64,000 bases of DNA from positions 1 through 64,000 of the forward strand of contig NZ_JANHLE010000029.1 in the NCBI RefSeq assembly GCF_028682475.1. The letters run 5' to 3'. Both the position numbers and the translations under genes were made by a program. Source of the stretch: Pseudomonas putida (GTDB lineage Bacteria; Pseudomonadota; Gammaproteobacteria; Pseudomonadales; Pseudomonadaceae). Below, piece by piece: positions 16,098 through 24,369 of the stretch. The notes under the pieces are model-generated. The model did not search any database. It saw only the letters and a list, made by a program, of their open reading frames with translations, and had not been told where the DNA came from. Each line of letters begins with the position of its first letter. Positions within the stretch are counted from its first letter, which is position 1.

Positions 16098-18149
16098 ATG
16101 TCCGCAGACGCCACCGCTCCCCGCGCCCCGATTGCCCGCAAAGCCGAAGGCGCTGATCCCTATGCCTGGCTCCAGGAGCGCGACAGCCCTGAAGTCATTG
16201 CCTACCTGAACGACGAGAATGCCTTCCAGGCGGCGCAACTGGCCGATCAGGCGCCATTGCGCGAGCAGCTGTTCGAAGAGATCAAGGGCCGGATTCAGGA
16301 GACCGACCTGTCGGTGCCCTCGCCCTGGGGCCCTTACCTCTACTACAGCCGCACCACGGCAGGTGAGGAATACCCACGCCATTACCGCTGCCCGCGTCCG
16401 GCGGATGACGCCCATAGCGTTGACGAAAGCCGGGAAGAACTGCTGCTGGACCCCAACCCGCTGGCCAACGGTGGCTTCCTGTCCCTCGGTGCCTTCAACA
16501 TCAGCCCCGACCACCAGCGCCTGGCCTACAGCCTCGATACGACGGGCGATGAAATCTACACCCTGTACGTCAAGGACCTGAGCAGCGGCGCCATCGAGCA
16601 ACTGCCGTTTGAGGATTGCGACGGCAGCATGACCTGGGCCAACGACAACCAGACGCTGTTCTTCGCCGAACTGGACGACACCCACCGCCCGCACAAACTG
16701 CTGCGCCATCGCCTCGGACGCGAAGGCTGCGAAGTGATTTTCGAAGAAACCGACGGGCGTTTTTTCCTGCATTGCTACCGCGCAAGCTCCGAACGCCAAC
16801 TGATCCTGCTGCTCAACAGCAAGACCACCAGCGAAGCCTGGGTGCTCGATGCCGAACAGCCCGATGGCGACTTCACCTGCCTGGCGCCCCGCGTCGAAGG
16901 CCACGAGTACTTCCCCGACCACGGCCAGCTCGACGACCAGTGGCGCTGGTTCATCCGCACCAACCAGGATGGCATCAACTTCGCCCTGTACCAGGCCGCC
17001 AGTGACCAGGTACCGCGCCGCGAACAGTGGCAACTGCTGGTGCCCCACCGCGACACGGTGATGCTCGAAGGCCTGAGCCTGAACGCCAGCGCCTTGACCC
17101 TGAGCCTGCGTGAAGGCGGTTTGCCGATTATCGAAGTGCGCCCGCAAGGTCTGGCGCCTTACCGGGTCGAATTGCCGGATGCGGCCTACAGCCTCTACGT
17201 GCAGGACAGCCTGGAATTTGACAGCCCGCGCATCCGCCTGCGTTACCAGGCCCTGAACCGCCCGGCCCAGGTGCGACAGCTGGAACTGGCCAACGGCGCC
17301 CAGCAGGTGCTCAAGGAAACCCCGGTGCTTGGCCCCTTCGACCCCGACGCCTATGTCAGCCAGCGTCTCTGGGCCACGGCCAGTGACGGCACCCAGGTGC
17401 CGATCAGCCTGGTCCAGCGCCGCAGCGACCTGGGCAAGCCGGTACCGCTGTACCTGTATGGCTACGGCGCTTATGGCGAAAGCCTCGACCCGTGGTTCTC
17501 GCACGCCCGCCTGAGCCTGCTTGAACGCGGCGTCGCCTTCGCCATTGCCCATGTGCGCGGTGGCGGTGAACTCGGCGAAGCCTGGTACCGGGCGGGCAAA
17601 CAGGAACACAAACACAACACCTTCAGCGACTTCATCGCCTGTGCCGAGCACCTGATTGCCGAAGGCGTGACCCGTGCCGAACAACTGGCGATCAGCGGTG
17701 GCAGCGCCGGCGGCCTGCTGATCGGCGCGGTGCTCAACCAGCGCCCCGAGCTGTTCAAGGCGGCGATTGCCGAAGTGCCGTTCGTCGATGTGCTCAACAC
17801 CATGCTCGACCCGGAACTGCCCTTGACCATCACCGAGTATGACGAGTGGGGCAACCCGCAAGACCCTGAGGTGTATGCGCGGATCAAGGCCTATGCACCT
17901 TACGAGAACGTCAAAGCCCAGGCCTATCCGGCGCTGCTGGTGGTGGCCGGCTACAACGACAGCCGTGTGCAGTACTGGGAAGCGGCCAAGTGGGTGGCGC
18001 GGTTGCGGGTGACCAAGACCGACGACAACCTGCTGCTGCTCAAGACCGAGATGGATGCCGGGCATGGCGGCATGAGCGGGCGTTATCAGGGGCTGCGGGA
18101 TGTGGCGCTGGAATACGCTTTTGTCTTTAAAGTGCTGGGTTTGGTGTAA
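16098..18149 (+). CDS. ptrB: Oligopeptidase B (protease II, S9A family)
   Basis: The 683-residue serine peptidase has an N-terminal beta-propeller half and a C-terminal alpha/beta-hydrolase domain. The catalytic triad is visible: S536 in SGGSAGG, D621 in YNDSRV and H656 in GHGG. The substrate-gating GGGELG and the YGAYG segments are present. Oligopeptidase B cleaves small peptides after Arg and Lys in the cytosol or periplasm. The ATG at 16098 was chosen because the family sequence (PIARKAEGADPYAWLQ) follows shortly; an earlier in-frame start at 16047 lacks a clear Shine-Dalgarno. A REP pair follows the stop codon. Confidence 0.92.
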   Translation: MSADATAPRAPIARKAEGADPYAWLQERDSPEVIAYLNDENAFQAAQLADQAPLREQLFEEIKGRIQETDLSVPSPWGPYLYYSRTTAGEEYPRHYRCPRPADDAHSVDESREELLLDPNPLANGGFLSLGAFNISPDHQRLAYSLDTTGDEIYTLYVKDLSSGAIEQLPFEDCDGSMTWANDNQTLFFAELDDTHRPHKLLRHRLGREGCEVIFEETDGRFFLHCYRASSERQLILLLNSKTTSEAWVLDAEQPDGDFTCLAPRVEGHEYFPDHGQLDDQWRWFIRTNQDGINFALYQAASDQVPRREQWQLLVPHRDTVMLEGLSLNASALTLSLREGGLPIIEVRPQGLAPYRVELPDAAYSLYVQDSLEFDSPRIRLRYQALNRPAQVRQLELANGAQQVLKETPVLGPFDPDAYVSQRLWATASDGTQVPISLVQRRSDLGKPVPLYLYGYGAYGESLDPWFSHARLSLLERGVAFAIAHVRGGGELGEAWYRAGKQEHKHNTFSDFIACAEHLIAEGVTRAEQLAISGGSAGGLLIGAVLNQRPELFKAAIAEVPFVDVLNTMLDPELPLTITEYDEWGNPQDPEVYARIKAYAPYENVKAQAYPALLVVAGYNDSRVQYWEAAKWVARLRVTKTDDNLLLLKTEMDAGHGGMSGRYQGLRDVALEYAFVFKVLGLV

Positions 18150-18178
18150 ATCAGAATTTTTGTTGTCTGATCAAGCGC

Positions 18179-18242
18179 ATCGCGGGGCAAGCCCGCTCCC
18201 ACAGGGTATGACTGTACTGTGGGAGCGGGCTTGCCCCGCGAT
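18179..18242. repeat. REP inverted pair (cgcggggcaagcccgctcccac type)
   Basis: Arms atcgcggggcaagcccgctc (18179) and its inverse ending at 18242 enclose about 18 bases. The outer bases ctgatc/gatcag also pair. It separates ptrB from the cNMP-binding gene. Confidence 0.88.
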
Positions 18243-18278
18243 CAGCAGACACCACAAATCAACAAGAAACGATCGCAA

Positions 18279-18749
18279 ATGCCCGAACCAACCCACCTGA
18301 ACAATGAAATCCGCGACATGCTCATGGACTGCGGCCTGTTCGACCAGCTGCAACCCGGCGACTTCCAGCACGCCGCTGGTTACTTCAGCATCACCACCCT
18401 CGGCAGCGGCGAAGAAATCTTCGCCGAGGGCGATGCCGGCACCTTCATGTGCATCATCCACCACGGCGTGGTCTCGGTACGCAAAACCGACAGCGAACAA
18501 CGCCAGGTGGAAATCGCCACCCTGCGCAAAGGCCGGGCCTTTGGCGAAATGGCCGTGCTCGACGGTGAGCGGCGCTCGGCCAGTTGCGTGGCCGCCAGTG
18601 ACTGCCAGCTGCTGAGCCTGGGCAAGGACTCGCTGGAAAAAATGATCAACGATGCGCCGAAAATCGCCGCCAAGATCATCCGTGCCCTGGCCGTAGCGCT
18701 TTCCCGGCGCCTGCGCATGCAGGACGGCCAGCGCCTGGCACAGATCTAG
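18279..18749 (+). CDS. Cyclic nucleotide-binding domain protein
   Basis: The 156-residue protein is essentially one cNMP-binding beta-barrel: GSGEEIFAEGDAGTFMCII, then the phosphate-binding cassette FGEMAVLDGERRSASC with the conserved Glu and Arg, and a final helix. No DNA-binding or catalytic domain is attached, so it is a stand-alone sensor rather than a Crp-type regulator. The start at 18279 lacks a strong Shine-Dalgarno; it begins shortly before the domain. The stop shares a CTAG with the convergent proline-rich gene. Its partner is unknown. Confidence 0.82.
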   Translation: MPEPTHLNNEIRDMLMDCGLFDQLQPGDFQHAAGYFSITTLGSGEEIFAEGDAGTFMCIIHHGVVSVRKTDSEQRQVEIATLRKGRAFGEMAVLDGERRSASCVAASDCQLLSLGKDSLEKMINDAPKIAAKIIRALAVALSRRLRMQDGQRLAQI

Positions 18750-19024
18750 TCGGCTTTGCCCTTGTCCTTGCTGTCATCCGGTGTCAGCCCCGGCAAGGGC
18801 TGATCCCTGGGCGGCACGGGCACTTTGATCGACGGCAGCAGCGGCGAACCCGGCCGCGCATCACCGGCGCGCGGTATGCTGCTGGGGGTGATCTGCGGAT
18901 AGGGGGTCGGGGTCGCCGTCCCCGGTGCGCCCGGCACCGGAGCGATCGGCCGCGGCTGCAGGTCGGCAGCCAGCACCGTTTGCAGGCTGGCAAAGAACAA
19001 GGCGGCAATGGTCAGACAGCGCAT
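18746..19024 (-). CDS. Small secreted proline-rich protein
   Basis: A 92-residue product with a signal peptide (CLTIAALFFASLQTVLAAD, cleavage probably after VLA) and a proline-rich, low-complexity mature part (PRPIAPVPGAPGTATPTPYP). No domain is recognisable; it may be an extended periplasmic linker-like protein. The upstream region holds a tandem duplication of AAGGAGTCTG (19028-19047 on this strand's complement), so two Shine-Dalgarno copies lie in a row, the nearer 7 bases from the ATG. Function unknown. Confidence 0.65.
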   Translation of the reverse strand: MRCLTIAALFFASLQTVLAADLQPRPIAPVPGAPGTATPTPYPQITPSSIPRAGDARPGSPLLPSIKVPVPPRDQPLPGLTPDDSKDKGKAD

Positions 19025-19149
19025 GCGCAGACTCCTTCAGACTCCTTCCGACAGCCTACTCCCAAGCGTAGCGGTTTGCCTGTCCGAACGGACCGCCAGC
19101 AGGCTAAACTTCAGGTATAACCGTAACAAGCCCGAGAAAAGGTAATCCC

Positions 19150-19521
19150 ATGAGTTCGTCATCCTCTGCCGCCGCCACTGCACGGCTCGACCGCATCCTC
19201 GCCGACGCCAAGCGCGACAAGGAGATGGGCTATCGCGACAAGGCCCTGAAAATGTACCCGCACGTCTGCGGCCGTTGCGCCCGGGAATTCTCCGGCAAGC
19301 GCCTGAGCGAGCTGACCGTGCACCACCGCGACCACAACCACGACAACAACCCCCAGGACGGTTCCAACTGGGAGCTGCTGTGCCTGTACTGCCACGACAA
19401 CGAGCACTCGCGCTACACCGACCAGCAGTACTTCAGCGAAGGCTCCACCAGCAGTCCGAGCATCGCCAAGGCCACCCACAACCCGTTCGCCGGGCTGGCC
19501 GGTCTGCTGAAGAAGGACTGA
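19150..19521 (+). CDS. yajD: YajD-family HNH nuclease
   Basis: The 123-residue protein has an HNH endonuclease fold with zinc-binding CGRC (residues about 40-43), the catalytic VHHRDHNHDNNP, the central Asn in GSNWELLCLYC and the final His in NEHSRY. YajD proteins are widespread single-domain HNH proteins without a defined target. An AAAAGG Shine-Dalgarno precedes the ATG. It is divergent from the proline-rich gene and 72 bases upstream of the RNA methyltransferase gene. Confidence 0.85.
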   Translation: MSSSSSAAATARLDRILADAKRDKEMGYRDKALKMYPHVCGRCAREFSGKRLSELTVHHRDHNHDNNPQDGSNWELLCLYCHDNEHSRYTDQQYFSEGSTSSPSIAKATHNPFAGLAGLLKKD

Positions 19522-19593
19522 GCGCAATCCCCTGCCCCACGTTGACCGGCAAGCCCGTATAATCGCCTTCTTTTTTGCGAAGGGCCCCGGCAC

Positions 19594-20064
19594 GTGGCGA
19601 ACAAACGGTACAGCTGCATTGGTCTGTTCAACCCCAAGTCAGCGGAGAACGTCGGTTCAGTGATGCGCGCGGCGGGTTGCTACGGCGTCAACTCGGTGTT
19701 CTACACCGGCAAACGTTATGAGCGCGCACGCGACTTCGTCACCGACACCAAGCGTGTGCACTACGACATCCCGCTGATCGGCATCGACGATCTGCAGAAG
19801 ATCATCCCCCTGGGCTGCACCCCCGTAGCGGTGGAGCTGGTCGACGGCGCCCGCCCGCTGCCCGAGTACACCCACCCGGACCGCGCCCTCTACATCTTCG
19901 GCCCCGAAGACGGCTCCCTCGACCCGAGCGTACGCGCCTGGTGCGAAGAAACCATCTACATCCCGACCCAGGGCTGCATGAACCTCGCCGCCACCGTCAA
20001 CGTGGTGCTCTACGACCGCCTGGCCAAGGGGCTGAACACCCGCTCCGGGCCGAAATTCAAGTAA
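19594..20064 (+). CDS. TrmH/SpoU-family RNA methyltransferase
   Basis: The 156-residue protein has the SPOUT (trefoil-knot) motifs: motif 1 NPKSAENVGSVMRAAGCYG, motif 2 IFGPEDGSLD and motif 3 IPTQGCMNLAATVNVVLYD. It would methylate tRNA or rRNA with S-adenosylmethionine, probably as a dimer; the target nucleotide cannot be inferred. The start is a GTG at 19594 preceded by GAAGGG. Length is close to that of minimal SPOUT enzymes such as TrmL, but the sequence does not place it in that subfamily with certainty. Confidence 0.85.
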   Translation: MANKRYSCIGLFNPKSAENVGSVMRAAGCYGVNSVFYTGKRYERARDFVTDTKRVHYDIPLIGIDDLQKIIPLGCTPVAVELVDGARPLPEYTHPDRALYIFGPEDGSLDPSVRAWCEETIYIPTQGCMNLAATVNVVLYDRLAKGLNTRSGPKFK

Positions 20065-20130
20065 TCCGACGGAACAGCCTGACGCCTGCAGTGGTCTGCT
20101 GCATATCATCGCCCCCACTGGAGAATGACC

Positions 20131-20490
20131 ATGTCCGACAACAAGACATTGATCCGAGTCGTGCAAGACAACCCCGAGCACAACGTGCAGGGCTGGGAAC
20201 GTGCGGGTTCCGTGGCCGGCGGGGTGATCATGGTTGGCAAGGGCCTGCGCCGTGGCGGGCTGTTCGGCTTGATTCAGGTGGCCATTGGCGGCGTCGCCCT
20301 GGCCCGTGGCATCACCGGCCACAGTTCTGTGAAGAGCCTGTTGGAGCGCGGTCGCAGTGACCTCGACAAGCTGCGCGCGAACATCGAGCGCACGGGCGCT
20401 GAACTCGAAGCCCTCAAGGCCAGCGCCGATGCCGCCACCCGCACGGCCACGGTCACCGCCAACGACTCGCTGGACAACCCGAAAAGCTAA
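20131..20490 (+). CDS. DUF2892/YgaP-like small membrane protein
   Basis: The 119-residue protein has an NVQGWERAGSVAGGVIM start and a second hydrophobic segment (LFGLIQVAIGGVALARGITG), as in the inner-membrane DUF2892 family, followed by a charged coiled-coil-like tail (LDKLRANIERTGAELEAL). The ATG at 20131 is chosen over the one at 20125 because GGAG sits at the right distance only for the former. It overlaps the 3' end of the convergent M61-like gene by four bases. Function unknown. Confidence 0.7.
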   Translation: MSDNKTLIRVVQDNPEHNVQGWERAGSVAGGVIMVGKGLRRGGLFGLIQVAIGGVALARGITGHSSVKSLLERGRSDLDKLRANIERTGAELEALKASADAATRTATVTANDSLDNPKS

Positions 20491-21707
20491 CGCAACAGCT
20501 TGCTCGACAGCACTTCGGATTCGCGGCCCAGCACACTTTCACTGAGCTGGATGAACTCCTGGGTGCTGACACTGTTCAGGCGCATCAACGCGCGGGTGAC
20601 ATCGTCCAGCGAGCGCTGGTTGTGGGTGTGCAGGCGGATTTCCCGATCCAGCGCCTGCAACAGCAGCACACCGCGTGCGGTCACGGCGCTGTCGACCTGC
20701 TCGCCGCGCAGGCTGCTGACCTTGGCGCCGCGATGCTCAAGACCAGCCTGCAAGGCCTGATAACGGTCCTCGGTGATACCGCCCGCTCGGCGCAGCAACT
20801 CGACGGCGTAATACTCGTTGAGGCTTTCACCGATCCAGTCGCTGGCCTCGCGGTCGTTGATCTGCGCAAACACATGCACCAGCTCGCGCAGCAACGGGCT
20901 TGAACCATTTTCGCTGACCAGCGGCCGGCTACTGTGCAGGTAGATCGAGTTGTGCCCGGCCCGGGTGCCGCGCCACAGGTGGTCGCGGGCGCCAACCAGC
21001 AACAATTTCGGCGGATTGCGCGGGAACACCGCCTGCAACTGTGGCCAGACGAAGGTCAACAGGGTCAGGTTATCCAGGCGACGCATGCCCTGGCCCTGCG
21101 GTGCGGCAACGCTGACTTCGGTTTCACCCAGACGCGCACGCCGGGTGCCGATGGTGCCGGCGATCATCCAGCCAGTGGGGCGATCGAACAGACGTGAAAC
21201 GTTGTCGATGCGAAAGCGCTGCTTGCCGATACGTGGCCAGGGCGTTTCGACGCTCTTCCAGCCAGTGGGCAGTTCGAAACTCAAGCGCGCTACCAGCTCG
21301 GTGCCATCCTGCTGGTCAAGCCGCGCTGCGGGCACCAGGTCGTCACCGCGAAACAGCGCCCAGTCAGGTGTCACGCGGGTTTCATAGCTGCCATTGGCCT
21401 GGCGCTGCGCCAGGCGTACACGGTAGGTCAACTGGCTCTTGCCCGGCGCCGGCTGCCAGACACCGCGCAGACCTTCGCCTTGCAGGTGCCACTGGCCGTC
21501 GGTCTTGAAGTCACTGTAGGCGCCGGCCTTGCCCAGGTCGAAATCCAGGCTGCGCACGGCCGCCCCTTCAGCCAGGGTCAAACGCACCTCGGCCTGCTCG
21601 CTTTGCGGGATAAGCCGGACGTGATAATCCAGATTGACCTTCTTTGCCCAGGCCGGCGAACTGACCAACAGGCCCAGCGCCAGCAGGCAATGGCAACGCA
21701 CACGCAT
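20487..21707 (-). CDS. M61-like peptidase-related protein with a degenerate zinc motif
   Basis: The 406-residue protein has a signal peptide (CLLALGLLVSSPAWA) and resembles the M1/M61 gluzincin fold: an N-terminal beta-sandwich, then the helix that normally carries HExxH, then a downstream NE (SLNEYYAVELLRRAG). At the HExxH site the sequence reads RELVH, so the first zinc-binding histidine is an arginine while the glutamate, second histidine and distal glutamate are kept. That makes peptidase activity doubtful; it may be a periplasmic pseudoenzyme or a binding protein. Length is shorter than full M61 enzymes, with no PDZ domain visible. Confidence 0.65.
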   Translation of the reverse strand: MRVRCHCLLALGLLVSSPAWAKKVNLDYHVRLIPQSEQAEVRLTLAEGAAVRSLDFDLGKAGAYSDFKTDGQWHLQGEGLRGVWQPAPGKSQLTYRVRLAQRQANGSYETRVTPDWALFRGDDLVPAARLDQQDGTELVARLSFELPTGWKSVETPWPRIGKQRFRIDNVSRLFDRPTGWMIAGTIGTRRARLGETEVSVAAPQGQGMRRLDNLTLLTFVWPQLQAVFPRNPPKLLLVGARDHLWRGTRAGHNSIYLHSSRPLVSENGSSPLLRELVHVFAQINDREASDWIGESLNEYYAVELLRRAGGITEDRYQALQAGLEHRGAKVSSLRGEQVDSAVTARGVLLLQALDREIRLHTHNQRSLDDVTRALMRLNSVSTQEFIQLSESVLGRESEVLSSKLLR

Positions 21708-21756
21708 ACAGAAACTCCTTGTTCCCTGGTCGCGATAGCCGGCAAGCCTGAGCGGC

Positions 21757-22206
21757 TCAGCCAGCGCGAAAAATCAGATAGTCTTCCCAGTCATCCTCGT
21801 CCACGCTGTTCTCGCTCAACATGCGCCCGGACTGGGAAATACGCTGCTTGTGCACCTGCTGCCGATCGCCACACACCAGATGGTGCCAGCTCGGCAGGTC
21901 CTTGCCTTCGCTGATCAGACGATAGCCACAGGTGGTCGGCAGCCACTTGAACTGGTCGGCCTTGCCCGGCGTCAGCTGGATGCAATCGGGCACCAGTTTG
22001 AGCCGGTTCGGGTAATCGCTGCACTGACAGGTCTTGAGATCCAGCAGTTTGCAGGCGATGCGCGTGTAATAAACGCTGTTGTCGTCTTCGTCTTCGAGTT
22101 TTTGCAGGCAGCACAGGCCACAGCCGTCACACAGCGACTCCCATTCCTGGCGGTCGAGCTGTTCGAGGGTTTTACGCTTCCAGAAGGCATCGGCGCTGGC
22201 AATCAT
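21757..22206 (-). CDS. ycgN: YcgN/YkgJ-family cysteine-cluster protein
   Basis: A 149-residue protein with the cysteine pattern of the YkgJ/UPF0260 group: SLCDGCGLCCLQKL near the N-terminus, CKLLDLKTCQC, then CI and CG further on. The cysteines probably bind a metal or iron-sulfur cluster. The ATG at 22206 is preferred (AGGA about 9 bases upstream); a TTG at 22227 would extend it by seven residues. No role is established for the family. It lies next to the M61-like gene on the same strand, 49 bases upstream. Confidence 0.85.
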   Translation of the reverse strand: MIASADAFWKRKTLEQLDRQEWESLCDGCGLCCLQKLEDEDDNSVYYTRIACKLLDLKTCQCSDYPNRLKLVPDCIQLTPGKADQFKWLPTTCGYRLISEGKDLPSWHHLVCGDRQQVHKQRISQSGRMLSENSVDEDDWEDYLIFRAG

Positions 22207-22363
22207 GTAACGGGTGTCCTGTTTCAATAGAGGCGCCGCAGTGCGGCGGCGCCAGTCTAGGGCGAGTCTTGCGCCATTGCCAGACCGCTTGTCAGGGCTG
22301 GCACGACACAGTAGTTTGAGCGGCGCTTGCTCCCCAGCTTTTCCACTCGTTCAGGAACTCGCC

Positions 22364-22957
22364 ATGAGTGCTAATCCTCGCGTTGCCGAACATGCCATCG
22401 ACGATCAGTTCATCAAGCGCTGGTCGCCACGTGCCTTCACCGCCGAACCGATCAGCGAAGCCACCCTGCTGAGTTTCCTTGAAGCCGCCCGCTGGGCCCC
22501 TTCGGCCTACAACTCGCAGCCCTGGCGGTTTTTGTATGCACGCCGCGACACGCCGAACTGGAAGCGCTACCTGGGCCTGCTCAATGAGTTCAACCGCAGC
22601 TGGGCGCAGCACGCCTCGGCCCTGGTGATCGTGATCTCGAAAACCACCTTCGCCGCGCCAGGCACCAGCGAAGAAAAACCGGCCTTGTCGCACACCTTCG
22701 ACACCGGTTCCGCCTGGGGTCATCTGGCCCTGCAGGCCAGCCTCAGCGGCTGGCACACCCATGGCATGGCCGGTTTCGACCAGGAACTGACCCGCAAGGA
22801 ACTGAAGATTCCTGAGGGCTATGCCCTGCACGCGGTGATCGCGATCGGCAAACTGGGTGACAAGGCCAGCCTGGCTGAAGCCCTGCAAGCCCGTGAAGTG
22901 CCTAGCCCGCGCCGTTCGCTGAGCGAGCTGGCGGCTGAAGGTGATTTCACCTTGTAA
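22364..22957 (+). CDS. Nitroreductase-family protein
   Basis: The 197-residue protein has the FMN-binding nitroreductase signatures RWSPRAFTAEPIS near the N-terminus and EAARWAPSAYNSQPWRF, plus the GSAWGHLALQASLSGWHTHGM segment that lines the dimer interface. Such enzymes reduce nitro groups, quinones or related oxidants with NAD(P)H. AGGA precedes the ATG. The gene stands alone with REP-like sequence after it. The substrate cannot be inferred. Confidence 0.87.
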   Translation: MSANPRVAEHAIDDQFIKRWSPRAFTAEPISEATLLSFLEAARWAPSAYNSQPWRFLYARRDTPNWKRYLGLLNEFNRSWAQHASALVIVISKTTFAAPGTSEEKPALSHTFDTGSAWGHLALQASLSGWHTHGMAGFDQELTRKELKIPEGYALHAVIAIGKLGDKASLAEALQAREVPSPRRSLSELAAEGDFTL

Positions 22958-22971
22958 GATTGATCGATATT

Positions 22972-23058
22972 TGTGGGAGCTGGCCTTGCCAGCGATGCAG
23001 GCACCGCGCAGCAATTGACACCGCGCCGATCCCATCGCCGGCAACGCCGGCTCCCACA
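22972..23058. repeat. REP pair, diverged (gccggcaaggccggctcccac type)
   Basis: The left arm tgtgggagctggccttgcc and the right arm catcgccggcaacgccggct are imperfect inverse copies around about 40 bases. It lies between the convergent nitroreductase and hydroxyacid dehydrogenase genes. It is more diverged than the other REP pairs in the window. Confidence 0.75.
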
Positions 23059-23065
23059 TCTGTAC

Positions 23066-23998
23066 TCAATATCCGCGCTGAAAGTCCACTTCCCCGCGCA
23101 ACGCTTCACCGGCCTGGTACGCCCGCAGATTCTCGACAAACAGACGCACCATCGCCGCTGGCGAGGTCGGCGCCGAGCTGTGCCCGGTCAACAGCAGGCC
23201 CCAGGCGGTCCAGAACGGGTGACGGGACGGCAGCGGCTCCTGGCGGCAGACATCGATTACCGCCCCGGCCAGATGCCCCAGCTTCAACGCCTCGACCAGA
23301 TCGCCGTCAACCACCGCGACTCCGCGCCCGGCGTTGATGAACAACGCCTCGGGGTTGAAACGGGCAAACAGCGGGGCGTCGTACAGGTCATGGGTCGCCG
23401 GGGTGTCCGGCAGCAGGTTGACGACGTAATCGACTTCCCCCACCAAACGCCCCAACTCGCTCATCGCCGCCACTTCGATAAACGGCGCCTGTTCACGGGC
23501 CTGGCTGGCGATGCCGTAAAGTTTGACGCCGAAGGGCAGGAGAAACTCGGCAACGCGCTGGCCGATGTCGCCGGTACCGACAATCAGCACCCGGCGCCCT
23601 TCCAGGCTGCGTCCGGGGCGATCATCCCACTTGCGCTCGACCTGGCTGACCAGACGCGCCATCACTTCCCGCTCGTGACCGAGCAGGTAGGTCAGAACGT
23701 ATTCAGCCATGACCTGACCAAAGATGCCGACCGCCCGGGTCAGGCGATAGTCGCGCTGCAAACCGTCGGCCAGCAGCGGAGTGATCCCGGCCCAGGTCGA
23801 CTGCAGCCAGTGCGGCTGGTGGCCCTGGCGTAGCAGGGTCGCCAGCAGATCCGGTTGCCCCAACCACACCGGGCATTGGCCAGCCTGATCGGCCAGTTCG
23901 GCCGAGTCGCCACTGGTCAGGACCTCAAGGTCCGGAGCGGCCTCGCGCAGCAGGCGGGCGTAGAGGGCATGATCCTGTTCAGCGATCAAAACACGCAT
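23066..23998 (-). CDS. D-2-hydroxyacid dehydrogenase
   Basis: This 310-residue NAD(P)-dependent oxidoreductase has the nucleotide-binding motif (RRVLIVGTGDIGQRVAEFL) and the catalytic residues in their family contexts: Arg in FINAGRGVAV, Glu in IDVCRQEPLP and His in LLTGHSSAPT. The shape is that of the GhrA-like branch that reduces glyoxylate or hydroxypyruvate, but the substrate is not certain. It is 77 bases downstream of ycgL on the same strand. Confidence 0.87.
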   Translation of the reverse strand: MRVLIAEQDHALYARLLREAAPDLEVLTSGDSAELADQAGQCPVWLGQPDLLATLLRQGHQPHWLQSTWAGITPLLADGLQRDYRLTRAVGIFGQVMAEYVLTYLLGHEREVMARLVSQVERKWDDRPGRSLEGRRVLIVGTGDIGQRVAEFLLPFGVKLYGIASQAREQAPFIEVAAMSELGRLVGEVDYVVNLLPDTPATHDLYDAPLFARFNPEALFINAGRGVAVVDGDLVEALKLGHLAGAVIDVCRQEPLPSRHPFWTAWGLLLTGHSSAPTSPAAMVRLFVENLRAYQAGEALRGEVDFQRGY

Positions 23999-24075
23999 GT
24001 TTTTACAACCTTGGCAGAAACAACGAAGGCCGCCAGGCCTTGGGCGCTGGCGGTATCTCAGCAGGCAGGCCGGGC

Positions 24076-24369
24076 TCAGACCGGGTCGTTACGACGCAAC
24101 AGTTCTTCGGGCAGGTGCTCGATGTACTCGTCCTCGACCGGCGGCATCTGCAGGTGGTAACCCTGCTGCTCGAGGTTTGCCAGGACCTTGGCGATATCTT
24201 CGCGGGCCAGCTGGCGCTCCGGGGTGAGGACCAGGTCAAAGGCATGCACCGGCTTGCCGAAAAACGGCAGCAGGGCCTCTGGCACGCGCTCCAGCCCCTC
24301 GGCCTTGAGCACGTACAGGTACATTTCGTTCTTGCGTGGGCTCTTGTAGATCGAGCAGATGCGTTTCAT
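24076..24369 (-). CDS. ycgL: YcgL domain-containing protein
   Basis: A 97-residue protein that matches YcgL throughout (KRICSIYKSPRKNEMYLYV, then PEALLPFFGKPVHAFDLVL). The family is conserved in gammaproteobacteria and has no settled biochemical role. Its start overlaps the stop of rnd by four bases, the common pairing of these genes in Pseudomonas, so it is translationally coupled to RNase D and may take part in RNA metabolism. Confidence 0.9.
   Translation of the reverse strand: MKRICSIYKSPRKNEMYLYVLKAEGLERVPEALLPFFGKPVHAFDLVLTPERQLAREDIAKVLANLEQQGYHLQMPPVEDEYIEHLPEELLRRNDPV

Noticed and set aside
16029..18065. A 678-codon open frame antisense to ptrB
   Set aside because: ptrB has an intact catalytic triad; the antisense frame has no recognisable motif and starts without a Shine-Dalgarno.
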